From Sinohyriopsis cumingii (lineage: Eukaryota > Mollusca > Bivalvia > Unionida > Unionidae), in contig CM068825.1 in assembly GCA_028554795.2 (NCBI GenBank), forward strand, positions 98,139,451 through 98,203,450: 64,000 nucleotides of DNA, read 5' to 3'. Below, piece by piece: positions 16,701 through 27,589 of the stretch (position 1 is the stretch's first letter; each line of letters opens with the position of its first letter). The notes under the pieces are model-generated. The model worked only from the letters and a program-made list of their open reading frames with translations. It had not been told where the DNA came from and ran no database searches. The translations under genes were made by a program, and so were the position numbers.

Positions 16701-18235
16701 CAAAACAAAGGTGCTATCGTATTCAAAACCGAAAAAGGGGGTCACGTGATCATGCTCCAGAATCTCGTTAAAATTATTTACTTGTTAAAGACCGTGTACA
16801 CCCAGTGTAGCCCTGACGAAAACCTATCATTTTATTCTAAAAAATAAAATTAAAAAATTTGTTTACATCTTAAACTCGTAGTCCCATCATGACGTCGTCA
16901 ACAACCAACCATTTTAAAATAGAAAATGAACTTATTTACATGGTTGCTACTAATTTTGAATCAGGGTCAGGATCTAGGTCAACACCTGGTGTTTACAAAA
17001 CGAACTGTCAGGGTCAAACTATTTTCTGGAAAAGTACCATATCCAGTGAATAAATTTATATTATAATAGCATGTAATGAAAAACAAATAAAATTTAAAAC
17101 TGACAAACGAACAGTTCAATTGAAATAATTATATATTAAATCAGATATAATTAAATCAAATATACATAACACTTCCTGCATACCTTTCTTGTCAACTTAG
17201 ATGCTGTAGTTGGTAAAGGTGTCATGGTAGTCTGCTTCCTTGCTTTAACTTTCGTAGCTGGAGGTGGATTTGGTGGTGGAGGTGGTTTGTTGTTTATGCC
17301 CTATATTCGTATTACACACCTTTGGATTGTGCGTTCGGCTGTTGAGTCAGCACTGGATGCTCCTTCCGTGTCTGAAATTTTCATTTCTTCGGTCCCTGGA
17401 GGCTTCTAGCATGGTATCTAATCTTCCCAAATCAGTAGAAGAGTAGTTATCTTCTCCTGTGCTCTTATGGCCCATCCTGAGGCTACTGCCAGGCCCAAGC
17501 CTTTCAGTGCACTCAGTGCTTAGTCTGGTATCATATCCATTGTCAACGCGTTTGATTCTTGTGTTCTCTTCTTTTCGATTGATGGTCTGACTGATGATGA
17601 TGATGATGATCTTTAATTAAAGATGTTTGCGACCGTTCGATCATGTACGTCTGTTCGCTGTACGCACAACTTTCTCTTTAATTATTGGTCGAACTAGTGT
17701 GTGGCATCCGCTCGATGTTTTAATGTGTGCATTGGACGCTTTGCAATTGGTCACATCCAGTACCGGCAACGGAGGACAAGGGTGAAGACGGCTCTTGATT
17801 ACCCTGAGTAGAGAATTTTGTAATGTTTTTTGTCACTCTAACTGATCCTTATCTTCATATATAATGGTAAAATTTGCCACCCAATTCATATTTTACAAAT
17901 TCCTCGGTCCAGGCAGCATCCATGGCAACATAACTTGCAACCATCCTCCTCAGCATCCCATAGTTCCTCAAGGTCAGGATATGAAAATCAACACACATCC
18001 AGGCAGAGACAGCCAATCACGATCAGGATTCTGGCCTGTATGTATCAGCTTTATACAACAGTGTGTGCTTTGTGTAAGGGTGTACCACTTGTATTCGCTT
18101 ATAAGGCGGGTTCAACTGTAAACAACATAAACCCTAATCTGCTGTCACATAGTACGCTGACAGATCTTGTCCTGTGTCGTTTATTCTATTGATTAATGCT
18201 TACAAAATGCAAATATTCAGATATGCTGAGGTTGG
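13765..18235. other. No gene recognised
   Basis: AT-rich sequence with short frames only, none with a family signature. It holds a 13-bp inverted repeat (14,426-14,438 / 14,457-14,469, arms ATCACCTCTCTGA), Gly-coding low-complexity near 17,260 and a short GAT run near 17,590. If the decayed element at 18.2-20.6 kb once had a polymerase gene, it would have lain here; I see no trace. Confidence 0.6.
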
Positions 18236-18239
18236 ACCT

Positions 18240-18400
18240 ACAACCAAATAATTAGCCAGAGCTGAATTTGTCTACTTGTGAGAAGGAGATAAAGTCAAGT
18301 GTTTCAGTTACGGTGTGTCATTTTACAAATGGGAGCAGAAAGACTCGGCTTATCTGGAACATGCTCTATGATCTCCGCACTGTCACTACCTCTGGTGGGA
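18240..18400 (+). pseudogene. BIR domain remnant
   Basis: One plus frame retains EGDKVKCFSYGVSFYKWEQ followed by KDSAYLEH, matching the second half of the BIR domain of element A (EGDKVKCFSCGVSLHHWEP). The second zinc cysteine of the CxxC pair is Tyr here, and stops interrupt the region before it, so it cannot fold as a zinc BIR domain. Confidence 0.8.
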
Positions 18401-18419
18401 TCCTAGAAGTATCTCATCT

Positions 18420-18790
18420 TCATGGACACTCTAAAAGAGAACATTCGTGGTTTGCCTCTGAAACTAAGGGAATGCACTTACAGTGAGCTCGTCAAGATAC
18501 GAGTGTAACGTGAATAACAATTGCATCCTTTACGACACCAATGTTTAAAACCACTGGTACCCGAATGATCTAAGAAGACTGATTCTTTTGAAAGTGTTTA
18601 AATGGTGAGACGTTGATCAACTACCCGAGAATCAGAATATTTTGGATGCTACGACTTCTACTTACAAGGTGATGATTCTGCAAAAAGTTCCAAAGGAAGA
18701 CCAATTACTTCCAAAAAACACAATGCTGTGAATAACTAATTTAGAAGAACACATTCAAAACTTTGCGGGAACGGATTTACAGAGTTTGTC
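18420..18790 (+). pseudogene. Remnant of second trio gene
   Basis: Begins MDTLKENIRGLPLKLRECTY, the counterpart of the gene at 5824-6316. Later pieces such as ESEYFGCYDFYLQGDD correspond to its central part. Several stops and frameshifts are present. Confidence 0.68.
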
Positions 18791-18849
18791 AAGATACAGT
18801 GAGACGCAAACTCAAAATGTATGTCTATTTTTAAATTATGCTCTTTTCC

Positions 18850-19000
18850 AGAGTAAAAGAAGACTGATTATTGAAGGATCTATTTCTATCACAAATATAA
18901 GCGAGGGTATTGAACATCACCATGCGACGACAGACAAAAGAAGATTGATTATTGGAGGACACTATTTATATCACAAATATAAACGAAGTTATAAAAGCTT
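18850..19000 (+). repeat. Diverged tandem duplication, ~92 bp unit
   Basis: AAAAGAAGACTGATTATTGA at about 18,857 recurs as AAAAGAAGATTGATTATTGG at about 18,948, each followed by a similar TATCACAAATATAA stretch. It lies inside the decayed trio gene region. Confidence 0.65.
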
Positions 19001-19141
19001 AGCACCATGCTACGGCCTTTATTAGTACCGTTGCAGCAAATTCAGTGGAAGGAAGTCCTTGACTTTAGTCAGACTTGAGACGGATAGCCCCAAACTTTTA
19101 CTTTTGTTTCCATTAAATTCTGGGACACTATGTCGTGTGTG

Positions 19142-19301
<160 letters not shown>

Positions 19302-19302
19302 A

Positions 19303-19905
19303 CTACGTTTCTGGAATTTCGTTCACCAGCAGATTTGTTGTGGACTATGGTGACTATTTATGAATAGTTCCCGCAAAGACATAATGGTCACTGCACCTTT
19401 AAATATGAACGACTCATGCTGTTAAAAACGTTGCGCTGTCATATCGATACTTCTCAACCTCTCTGTGAAGAAAATATTTTTAACGCCTTATTGACTTTTG
19501 ATGCATACGAAGATGTGTGTGTAACTTGCTGGTTATACGAACATTGCAAAGATGTACGTGACTGAAAACGTTTTGGCTTTGATGCTCGGACGCAAGAAGT
19601 AGCTGAATATGCCAAAGATCTATGTTACTGATTTGATACAAAAAGTGGACTTAAAACCCAAAGTGAACGTGACATTCAAGCCCATGTTAGGAACAGCAGT
19701 GGATGAACCCGACATAGGAAAACTAAGTTCAGGATACTACCGTCGTTCGCATCGAAAGGCAAATCCGGGAGAAAAATTAGAGATTGTGCGTGTTGTAGAT
19801 ATTCAAAGACTACAAGGACGTATACCTAGAAATACTAGGGCACACTACAAGGACGTATACCTAGAAATACTAGGGCACACTTTGATCGACAATGTTGTAT
19901 ATTGA
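19303..19905 (+). pseudogene. Remnant of third trio gene
   Basis: The plus strand encodes [10 protein letters not shown], then an out-of-frame stretch with ERLMLLKTLRCHIDTSQPL and DAYEDVCVTCWLYEHCKDVRD, then KVNVTFKPMLGTAVDEPD. These match the gene at 5127-5852 in order, which also shows that the last part of that gene is coding. The final frame (19,609-19,905) is open for 98 codons. Confidence 0.72.
19812..19881 (+). repeat. Perfect 35-bp tandem duplication
   Basis: The 35-bp unit beginning ACAAGGACGTATACCTAGAA occurs twice without mismatch. It lies in the coding remnant, is not a multiple of three, and being identical must be recent compared with the decay around it. Confidence 0.9.
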
Positions 19906-20084
19906 CGTGTATATATTCCACTTTGATCATTTTGCTCTGTATTTTATCCATGTACTTAACCGTTTGGCTCTAATGTGTTTTTGTACTTGATGAAAAGCTG
20001 TGAGTTTGAACACCTGATAAATGTGTCTGAAAACTATATAATTTCTTGTGTGGTTCATGTCATTTTCAGAATTCTAATCACCTT

Positions 20085-20500
20085 CGCTATGGCTATCTTC
20101 TTTCTCTTCCTCTGCTCTCAAAGTCATTGACTAAAAGTTAGATCGTGCAAGTTGGGAGGCACTGTATCTTCGCCATCTCTTTAACATGTTGGTTGTCTGA
20201 CAGAGTGGTTCAGACAAAACCGATCTGTAAAAATTTGTGACCGAACATAAAGAGTATTTGACGGATCGTACACCCCAAAGTATCGTATGGTGTTACAAAA
20301 AGTGGCAATCGGCTTGAGGCCTACTTCAATAAAGTCAAGAAGAATCTATTATCGTTGTCGAAGGCATCCCTCACAAAGATGACGAGATTGTGTCTGACTT
20401 GAGACAAACATATAAGTCATCTTCGATGACAGTTAGGAACCATGGCTGAATTATGCGTACGATGGTGCCACTCCAGCACCTCAGGTATATTGACGACCCT
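20085..20500 (+). pseudogene. Packaging ATPase remnant with internal deletion
   Basis: Segments WEALYLRHLFNMLVV, SGSDKTDL (a decayed Walker A), SIVWCYKKWQSA and IIVVEGIPHKDDEIVSDL follow the ATPase of element A. After IFDD of Walker B the sequence jumps to WLNYAYDGATPAPQVY, so roughly 80 codons are deleted. Stops and frameshifts are also present. Confidence 0.82.
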
Positions 20501-20589
20501 TCGATAAAACTTACCACAAGAAGGTAAGACTCAAGAAAGAAAGAGAGCTCCTGCCATCAAGAGAGAAAGTATTGCTAAGTACGTACTCC

Positions 20590-20925
20590 AGAAAACCACA
20601 CAAACGTGTTCGAATCGATTGTCAAAAGGGATTCGGGAAAAAATGGTCACTTCTGTCTGAATACAGCCAATTTATCCCACAGGGGCTTGTTATGCCATGT
20701 GTAATATATCATGCGCTGATAAATTGTGTTAAATCTACGAACAAGAACAATAAAAACAAATAAAACTAAGGGTACTATACATTTATAGCGAGTGTAGGAG
20801 GAATGGTGGGCTGTACACCTGTAAAAAAGAATCCACCATATATACAAGGTGGTTTAAATGTTAGCTTATAGGTATAAATACTCACCTCTGTTCACAGTAG
20901 AATGTGGACAAAAAATACACACTCA
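20590..20925 (+). repeat. Dispersed repeat, copy 1 (partner at 56,468-56,810, inverted)
   Basis: About 330 bp match the reverse complement of 56,468-56,810, including GGGCTGTACACC and TTCACAGTAGAATGTGGACA. Identity is high over most of the length with small indels. No coding capacity is shared by both copies. It is an unnamed interspersed repeat. Confidence 0.75.
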
Positions 20926-21907
20926 ATTTTTGGTCCTTGGGTATAGATACTAATTTTATAAATATTAAACTATAACTAGGTGTTGACCAAAATTAAATTC
21001 AACCAACATATTGAACGTACTAATTAATTTGGAGTAATTTCTCATTGGCTGGTGGGGTCAGGTGGTTCTCAGAAGAACTATGTTATTTCCCACTGGCGCC
21101 TGGATTATGTCAGGTGGGTTCTTGGAAGAATTAATTTTTTTTCCCATTGAATGGGTTAGGTCTCGTTATTGTGAAATATTAGATTATGTATTTTGACTTA
21201 AATTATCGGATCCTCTTTTACAGAGCTTTTACTTAGACTTACTAAAGTTATTTGATAATAGACTTACCTTTTCCCTGAATTTGAAAACGCTCCAAATACA
21301 GTAAAATACCTAACCGATTCATATTGTGGTACGACTGGTGGGTATAAGTTGAGAATGCAGACAAGCCAAGAAACACCTTTCTATAGCATCCGTTAGCTAT
21401 GGCAAAAGTTACATTATGATAAGCTCATTATTTATCCGAAGGGACGCAACACTCACGGCAAAAATGAAGAACTCTTTCCGAAAGGCCTTTATTCTCATAA
21501 ACAGTACCTTTGAACGGATAAACCAGTGTAAAAAGTGTCGCATCCTGCGTGATCTGCAATGTGTATACTATTTAGGAAGTGTAAATGAAAGTATTAATTG
21601 ATCTTAAGTTCGCCTCTAGTGTTTCCATACATTTTATAACGAATAATCATTCTCTACGTAAAGTTTAATCCAAGTCAATCGATATTGTGCGTGTTGAAAT
21701 GGACAGATTAAAGAAAGTTACTGAATTCATTGCTTAGATACGTTGTATAGAATTCTAATAATGGAAATTGTATATTGCATACACATGTATCAATTAGAAA
21801 TATATATTTGCATGAATGTCTTTTTGTCTCTATATTTTGATTTTTTTAAAACAAAATCCAGTTTTCATTTTCATAATCGAGCTTCCCTCCTCATTTTTAA
21901 ACATTAA
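20926..21907. other. No gene recognised
   Basis: AT-rich flank of element B. Around 21,040-21,165 a diverged motif (GTCAGGTGG-TTCT-GAAGAA) repeats two to three times. Nothing else is supported. Confidence 0.6.
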
Positions 21908-22142
21908 AGCAGCAGGGAGGGCGAACAACCTCTAATTGGTTCACCTGTATTTCGTCAAATTAAGCCTTCCTACAAGATCACAAAAATCGTTTAAAAAATG
22001 CGATATCTAGCGTAAGACAACTCCGTCGATGACAAATTGTCTTACCTGTTATCGCCGATATGTTTTTTTTTTCTTTGTCGCATTGAAGGAAAAATGCGCG
22101 ATCGTCAGTGAAAGTTGACAGCGTCTCCCCCTCTGCTGCTAT
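21908..22142 (+). repeat. Left terminal inverted repeat of element B
   Basis: 235 bp, starting AGCAGCAGGGAGGGCG and matching the reverse complement of 37,502-37,737 with few mismatches and indels. Each repeat is itself framed by short inverted ends: AGCAGCAGGGAGGG outside and CCCCCTCTGCTGCT inside. Confidence 0.95.
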
Positions 22143-22167
22143 GAATTAAAAATTGCTATACCAAATA

Positions 22168-22628
22168 ATGATACATTCGGAATCTTACACAGCTAGACTA
22201 GCTAGAGAGCGAGAAGAAGCACTTAAGAATATATATCCCTATAAAGGAGGATTTTTAAAAAAAAATGTGCAATCGCGGCAACAAGCACAAGTTGAATTCG
22301 CGGCTGGCACAGAACAATTATTCAAACCGGTTACAACAGCTACTGAAAAAGTCGCGGCGTTCACTGAAAGGACTTTATTGGGAGATATTGAGGACGAGGA
22401 AAGAAGAAAAGGTATTCCTTCAATATTAAAACAGACCGCTGAGCAAGCTGAAAAAATAGCAGCAAGAACCAAAAAAAAAACAAAAGATTTTACGAGATCT
22501 TCCAACTGACATAGCTGCAGCAAGACCGCCCGGAGAGGTTTTTGTAGATGCGTCAGAAACGCTACCTGGAGCCGAAGCTCCGCCGGAATACAAACCTAGT
22601 AAAGCAAAACTCAATGAGGATGTGGATA
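22168..22628 (+). pseudogene. Polinton protein of unknown function, first gene of element B
   Basis: Starts at an ATG at 22,168 (MIHSESYTARLAREREEALK) 26 bp inside the terminal repeat. Helical, charged, with EFAAGTEQLFKPVTTATEKV. The frame is lost at a run of ten A residues near 22,471 and continues in another frame (PPGEVFVDASETLPGAEAPP) to a TGA near 22,640. Homologous pieces occur in element C (47,670-47,894). I do not recognise the family beyond these copies. Confidence 0.6.
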
Positions 22629-22638
22629 AAATGTTAAG

Positions 22639-23151
22639 ATGAAAAATTACGATACCGCGGTTGATCTTGTAGGTAAATTTAGTGATTATGAAAACTACCT
22701 GGAGCCGGGTTCGCCATTGTTAAAGTATGACCAGTGGCAACGGTTGGTGTTTACTACACATAAAGATATTAGTCGGGTCACGGCAAAATACGAAGATGAG
22801 TTTGAACGATTTAAGAAAGATGTTGAAGCAAGGAGAGTTGCAAGCCCTGTTGTGACTGCAGATCTGTCAACACCATTAAAAACACCCCCGATAATAACAC
22901 AGCCGACTAGCATGAAAAAAAAAACATCTGGCAAAGGTTTCGGAAGTGGTTTTATTCCCTGCCCTGATAATATTTTCAATGATGTTTCGCGGTTAGAAGT
23001 TCTCATAGGAGGAAAACGAGCTGGGAATAACTCACCAGAAATAATTAATGAAGCCGCTGATATTTGTCGGCGCTTATTTCAAGGTGGTGTCATGGATGCT
23101 AGTATTTACCAAGAACTCGTTGATGAACTCGTTGACGATTACAGCAATTAA
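22639..23151 (+). CDS. Conserved Polinton protein of unknown function, second gene
   Basis: 170 intact codons (MKNYDTAVDLVGKFSDYENY). The N-terminal half is helical, a Thr/Pro/Lys linker lies at about 70-105, and the C-terminal ~50 residues (RLEVLIGG, NNSPEIINEAADICRRLF, IYQELVDELVDD) are strongly conserved: the same block is present in element C at 46,840-47,268 and in element D at about 59,690-59,850. Retention in three copies says this domain matters, probably in virion morphogenesis because it lies directly upstream of the capsid genes; that is inference. Confidence 0.7.
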   Translation: MKNYDTAVDLVGKFSDYENYLEPGSPLLKYDQWQRLVFTTHKDISRVTAKYEDEFERFKKDVEARRVASPVVTADLSTPLKTPPIITQPTSMKKKTSGKGFGSGFIPCPDNIFNDVSRLEVLIGGKRAGNNSPEIINEAADICRRLFQGGVMDASIYQELVDELVDDYSN

Positions 23152-23201
23152 ACAGTAGTAAATAACATAACAAGGTCATATACAACAGACATTATACACC
23201 C

Positions 23202-23617
23202 GTGCAGGTCAGAGCAGTAAACTCACGATTACCAATCTATAGAGCAACTTACGGAGACGGACTCGGCGATGTGGTTCAGGGTTTACTTGCGGGGTTAGCA
23301 CCAAAAGTGGGTCCTCTTGCAAAACAGTTATCAATGAAAGCCATTATTGTTGTTGGTGAAAAAGCTACTGGTGAATTGTCGATGTTGCTGGTAAGGCACT
23401 CTCGGCAATCAAAGAAAGACTAGCGCGATTAATGCGACGAAAATCACCACCGGTGAAATTACCAAGCACCGAAATTATGCCCGCGGATGTTAGTAAGGTG
23501 ATAAATCAAGCTGCAAATCAGAAACTAGCAGCGTTGATAGATCAGGAATCTGACGTACAAAGAAATATAACAGCGAATTTGATAGCAGGAAGTGGACTTC
23601 GTGTGCGACGACTATAA
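23202..23617 (+). pseudogene. pX-like minor protein (frameshifted)
   Basis: The motif LPIYRATYGDGLGDVVQGLLAGLAP is the signature of the pX-like gene that sits just before the major capsid gene in many Polintons (typically YRGxxxxGxGLG followed by a hydrophobic helix and a basic end). After MKAIIVVGEKATGE a frameshift near 23,375 moves the rest (RRKSPPVKLPSTEIMPADV ... RVRR) into another frame, ending at a TAA at 23,615. The product of related genes is thought to be a virion protein. No good ATG is seen; the start near 23,202 is provisional. Confidence 0.7.
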
Positions 23618-25086
23618 TCACCATTTGGAAAATAGGCAATTGTATAAAATGTTCAAACGCATATCCGACCCAGCATTTAACATAGATGAGCCAGTCCAGC
23701 GAGATAACTCAGTGCTTGATTATCAGTTTTATTCCTATGATGCAAAGAAACCAGACCAACGAGCGCGTTTCGAACTTCAAGTTCATGATACAAGTAGATA
23801 TTTCCTGCCCGCTGAGGCGTTTATTGAAGTAGAAGGTGAACTTGTAAAGGCGGATAATACTGCATACAATCCCAATACACGAGTTGGTTTTGTCAATAAT
23901 GGAATTATGGCACTGTTTAGTAGCGCCATATATATGATTGTTGAAAAAATATCGAATCGATTCAGAATGATGTCGATGTTGCTACAACAATAATTGGTCT
24001 AGCAAGATATTCTGACGATTACACAAGATCAGCTGGTCCATCAATGATGTTTGCCAAAGATATTACCGACAACGCCGATCATATTCAGTATATTAAGTTA
24101 CGAACACCACGAAATACTGCATCTGATCCACAGCCAGCTGGCCCTGTATACGAAGCTAGACCAGCTGATGTTTTTGATATTATGAAAGGTATTAGTGAGA
24201 CTTACAACGTGGGATTTTTAACACGCCAAGCAATGTTGTCAGGAACACGAAAAAGTGTTTCGTGCGCGATTCCACTCTCTCATTCTTCGGATTTTGCAGA
24301 GATGTTAGAAAGGTCATCTTTGGAGCCAAACACACAGTTGTGCTCGTAAGAAAAGGTAATGATAATGATGCGATCTGGCGAGGAGCTGGTGTCGATGCTG
24401 GTATGGTAAATATAACAAAACTTTCATTGTGGATGCCGGTATTAACTCCATCGGTCACAGAAGAACCGCGAATACTCTCTTTTATGAATCAAGGCGGTAA
24501 ATCACTGTTATCGTGGTTAACAGTAACCACAGATACTATCCAAAGTTCCGTCAAAGATATATTTACTTGGCATATAGCATCACAACAAGGGGTTTCTGCG
24601 CCACGACATATTTTTATTGCGCTGCAAGATAATCGTCCTGGCTAACAATCAGGAACGTTCGCATATGATATTTGACAAACTCGACGTTACCGAGGTTTCG
24701 TTGAGGATAACGGGCAACAAGAACCGTCTGGGGATATATTATTAAGTTTCACACATAATCATGTGGCGCGCGCATATAATCGCTGGCTGACGTTTCTGTC
24801 GCGTAATATAAATATAGATACTGGGACTCAAATATCACAGTTTGATTTTACAAATTTGTACCCGATTTATTACTTTTCGCTGGAGCATCTTGATTTATCC
24901 AAACAATCTGTCGTTGATATACACTTCCGAGCTCGTGTTGGTACCCCACCAGTTCTCGCGACTGGTCCGCCAATTGTTTATGGCACCTATAAAGCAATCG
25001 CGGTCATTTTCAGTGACAAAGCAATGTTACTTGAAGGCATTAGTGGTCGAATGAGAGTTGTTGATGCACCAGTAGAAAACATGTAG
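23592..25086 (+). pseudogene. Major capsid protein, double jelly-roll type (multiple lesions)
   Basis: About 500 codons with the features of Polinton hexon-like capsid proteins: VQRDNSVLDYQFYSYDAKKP near the start, YFLPAEAFIEVEGEL, a central RKGNDNDAIWRGAG region, the NRPG-QSGTFAYD phrase, and a C-terminal FDFTNLYPIYYFSLEHLD followed by a last-strand DKAMLLEGISGRMRVVDAP. Frameshifts near 23,960, 24,270, 24,680 and 24,720 and a TAA near 24,643 interrupt it. The end recurs in element C (46,840-46,960). Start uncertain: GTG 23,592 overlaps the pX-like gene; ATG 23,649 is an alternative. Confidence 0.82.
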
Positions 25087-25137
25087 CATTGTTTTAACAA
25101 TGTGTAGACAATTAGATCAATCGCGTTAATTATAAAA

Positions 25138-25593
25138 ATGACATAGAGTCACGTTAATGTCACTCTGACTAATGGTCAGGCAAAAAAATTACAATCAACA
25201 AACGCGAACGCATGTGGGGCAACGATAACACTAAAACAAGATCAAATCGCTAATGGTGGCCCAAACAAGTTATCGCTGACTAAAACCCAACTAAAACATT
25301 TCAATAAAGCGAAGCAAGCGAAAACTGGAACTCAACTTGATTTCGCTCCAAAAGTCATCAAGGATATGGTTAAAACCGGTGGTATATTTCCACTTCTCGC
25401 AGCAATACCAGTACTGATAGCTGCTGCTGCCCCAGCTGTCGCAAAAGCAGCCTCGTTAGGAGCTGTTGGAACAGCTGCTGGAATGGCATTAAAGAAAGCA
25501 ACTGGAAAAGGATACAAAAAAGGACAATCCGTGAACGTATACGGCCTAAGACTTCCAGGAACTCTGCCCTCATGGTATCCCAAACGGTTTTAA
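25138..25593 (+). pseudogene. pVI-like amphipathic/hydrophobic minor capsid protein
   Basis: Reads VNVTLTNGQAKKLQ, later LSLTKTQLKHFNKAKQAKTG, then a Gly/Ala hydrophobic segment (FPLLAAIPVLIAAAAPAVAK) and a basic end (KKATGKGYKKG). I know this order from a Polinton protein compared with adenovirus pVI, the membrane-lytic capsid-lining protein; lysis here is inference. A TAG is the third codon after the ATG at 25,138; otherwise the 151-codon frame is open. Element C has a remnant with the same Ala-rich segment at about 46,530-46,740. Confidence 0.75.
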
Positions 25594-25979
25594 CACCGAT
25601 GTCAAATTTCAGAGGTGTTTTTATGAGAGATCAATTACCACAACAACCGAATAATCCAGAAACTGGAATTATTAATCTCGATAACAGCGATGGTCCAGGA
25701 ACTCACTGGGTTGCTTACGCGATACATTCACGTGGAATTATTTATTTCGATTCGTATGGGTTAGCACCGCCAGTTGAATTCCTCAAATACGCACGAAGCA
25801 CTTCCATTCCAGTCTGATATTCAACGCTACCAACACAAACACTAACCGATCCACCAATATGTGGCCGTGAAGTATTAAATGTTCTTGACGTGATATCAAA
25901 ATCGGCCAAACCACCTCACAGAGTCGTGCACAAATATACCGCGGGTCGATTTAAACAATCGTTAAAGAATAATGGTTGA
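25572..25979 (+). pseudogene. Adenain-type cysteine protease (capsid maturation), one stop
   Basis: Matches the adenovirus/Ulp1-like C5 fold: catalytic His in GTHWVAY, acidic residue in IYFDSYGLAPP, and nucleophile Cys in PPICGREVLNVL. The frame is continuous over about 135 codons except for a TGA at 25,815-25,817 between the acid and the Cys, so the present gene would make a product lacking the nucleophile. It starts inside the end of the pVI-like gene and overlaps the fibre gene start (25,972). In adenoviruses the enzyme cleaves pVI and other precursors; the same order of genes here fits that. A remnant is in element C near 46,020-46,330. Confidence 0.85.
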
Positions 25980-27014
25980 TATTTACGGAAGATCTCTCAT
26001 CGAAACAAAGACAAAAAAACGCGGCGACGTAGATTTATCAAAATATGCGACCAAAGATGAAATCGACAATGTTTTATCGTTATCCGGGATAGACCCAGAC
26101 GAGGTTGTTATTTTTCAGGACCGACACGGAAAACTAAAAACCAGCGATATAAAAGGGCATGAAATAATTCGTAGGGTTATTGGAGCTACTCCGGGTAACA
26201 TCCCTGTGTTCACTGACAGCGGAAAAATCAAAGATTCGCTGATATCAATCGCGACCTTAAGAGATGATACGCAGAAAGCTGCAGGGGAACGCGTAAAAAA
26301 GACCGTTGATACAATGACAGGTGAACTCAGCATGAACGGTAACAAAATAGTGGTTTTAAGAGATCCAACATCCCGGAAGATGCCGCGACGAAAAAGTATG
26401 TTGACGTTAACCACAGCGCCGTTGACGGTAAATTATCCACGTTGCGGGCCGAGTATGATGTTCACGTAAACGCGTTTGCAAATCTTCGCAGAAACTTTAG
26501 AAAAATTAATGAAACCGCAGAGGAATTCTTTGGTACTCCATCCACCGCTGATATGAAACTTTCTGATATCAAAACGAACATTGACACGATCAAACAAACA
26601 CAGCAAGATATCGTAAGTGGGATTCCTGAGATCGTTAACAAAACCAGTTTGATTAAAATCCCATCTGGAGTTACTCCCGGGCATATTACCAACATAGTAT
26701 ACACGGTATCATCTGGATTCGCAACATGGTCTAAACAAAATAATACTATCAAATATACCGCAACAGTCACTGGCCTGTACAGAAAGTCCGTGTTCAGTGA
26801 CGCTAAATTTGAGATATTTACAACGTATCCCTGGCGACATCCCACCGACATGTTTTCCGGGGTTTTGACTATCATATTAAACAAGGGAACCGAAGAAACA
26901 TTTATACTGGAAGCAGCCGATAAGAAATTAACCGCAACATCTTACTGGTGGTGTATGGAATTTGTAGCTGAAACGCCTCAATTGGTTACGCGTAAAATAA
27001 CAAAATGGCGTTAA
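25972..27014 (+). pseudogene. Fibre/spike-like protein with phage-tail-fibre motif (one frameshift)
   Basis: Begins MVDIYGRSLIETKTKKRGDVDLSKYATKDEID; a middle phrase (MNGNKIVVLRDPT, then PEDAATKKYVD) is the repeat typical of tail-fibre shafts in bacteriophages. A frameshift falls between these halves near 26,370. The C-terminal ~110 residues (KYTATVTGLYRKSVFSD ... FETTYPW-like strands) look like a beta-rich receptor-binding head. The N-terminal anchor and the KQYVDGQTA phrase are kept in element C (45,640-46,003), but the C-terminal part there is unrelated. A host-attachment fibre is inferred. Confidence 0.7.
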
Positions 27015-27589
27015 AAGTAAAGTCAGAGTGAACGACAACATTAGATGCGCAGCAATATAGATACGATCAAGTACGCGAATGGCAGTCAGAGTTAAAAAAT
27101 ACCATTGACAAATGCACAATAAAAGTAAAAAAATACAAGCGGCGTGTAATCGTGTTGGATGCTATAGTATACTCAGTATCCGCGTTAGTTGCACCCACTG
27201 GAGTAGTATTATCAGCGCTAACACCAATAATCGCAGGAACAATTACCGTTTCATCATCAGCGGCAATTGCAGGTGTTTTTAATATAATCGCGAAAAAAAT
27301 ATCTTCATGCGCGCTAACAAAATTGCACGATTATGACAAAGTTAAACACGCGGCCACGAGCGCCTACTCGAAATTATCGTCGCTGATATCATCAAGTCTC
27401 GATGATACAGCAATATCAGATTCCGAATTCGCGCTAATGGTTAAGATATACGAAGACTTCACCAGTCATTTGAAAAGACAAAATATAAATAATGACGGAA
27501 TTACTTCAACAGATAGCTGCAAATACAAATCAGACAGCCGCGAATACAAACCCCGTGAAAACCTCAATGATAACAATAATCTCGACTAA
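27005..27589 (+). pseudogene. Polinton membrane protein
   Basis: ATG at 27,005 overlaps the fibre stop. A TGA is codon 9; the frame is then open to 27,589. Upstream of the hydrophobic part the signature YDQVREWQSELKNTIDKC is followed by VSALVAPTGVVLSALTPIIAGTITV, a long apolar segment with two possible membrane spans, then a helical domain (SLISSSLDDTAISDSEFALM). This layout matches an unnamed Polinton membrane protein. Its role (virion membrane or cell entry/exit) is unknown. Its 3' end overlaps the start of the minor capsid gene at 27,492. Confidence 0.62.
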
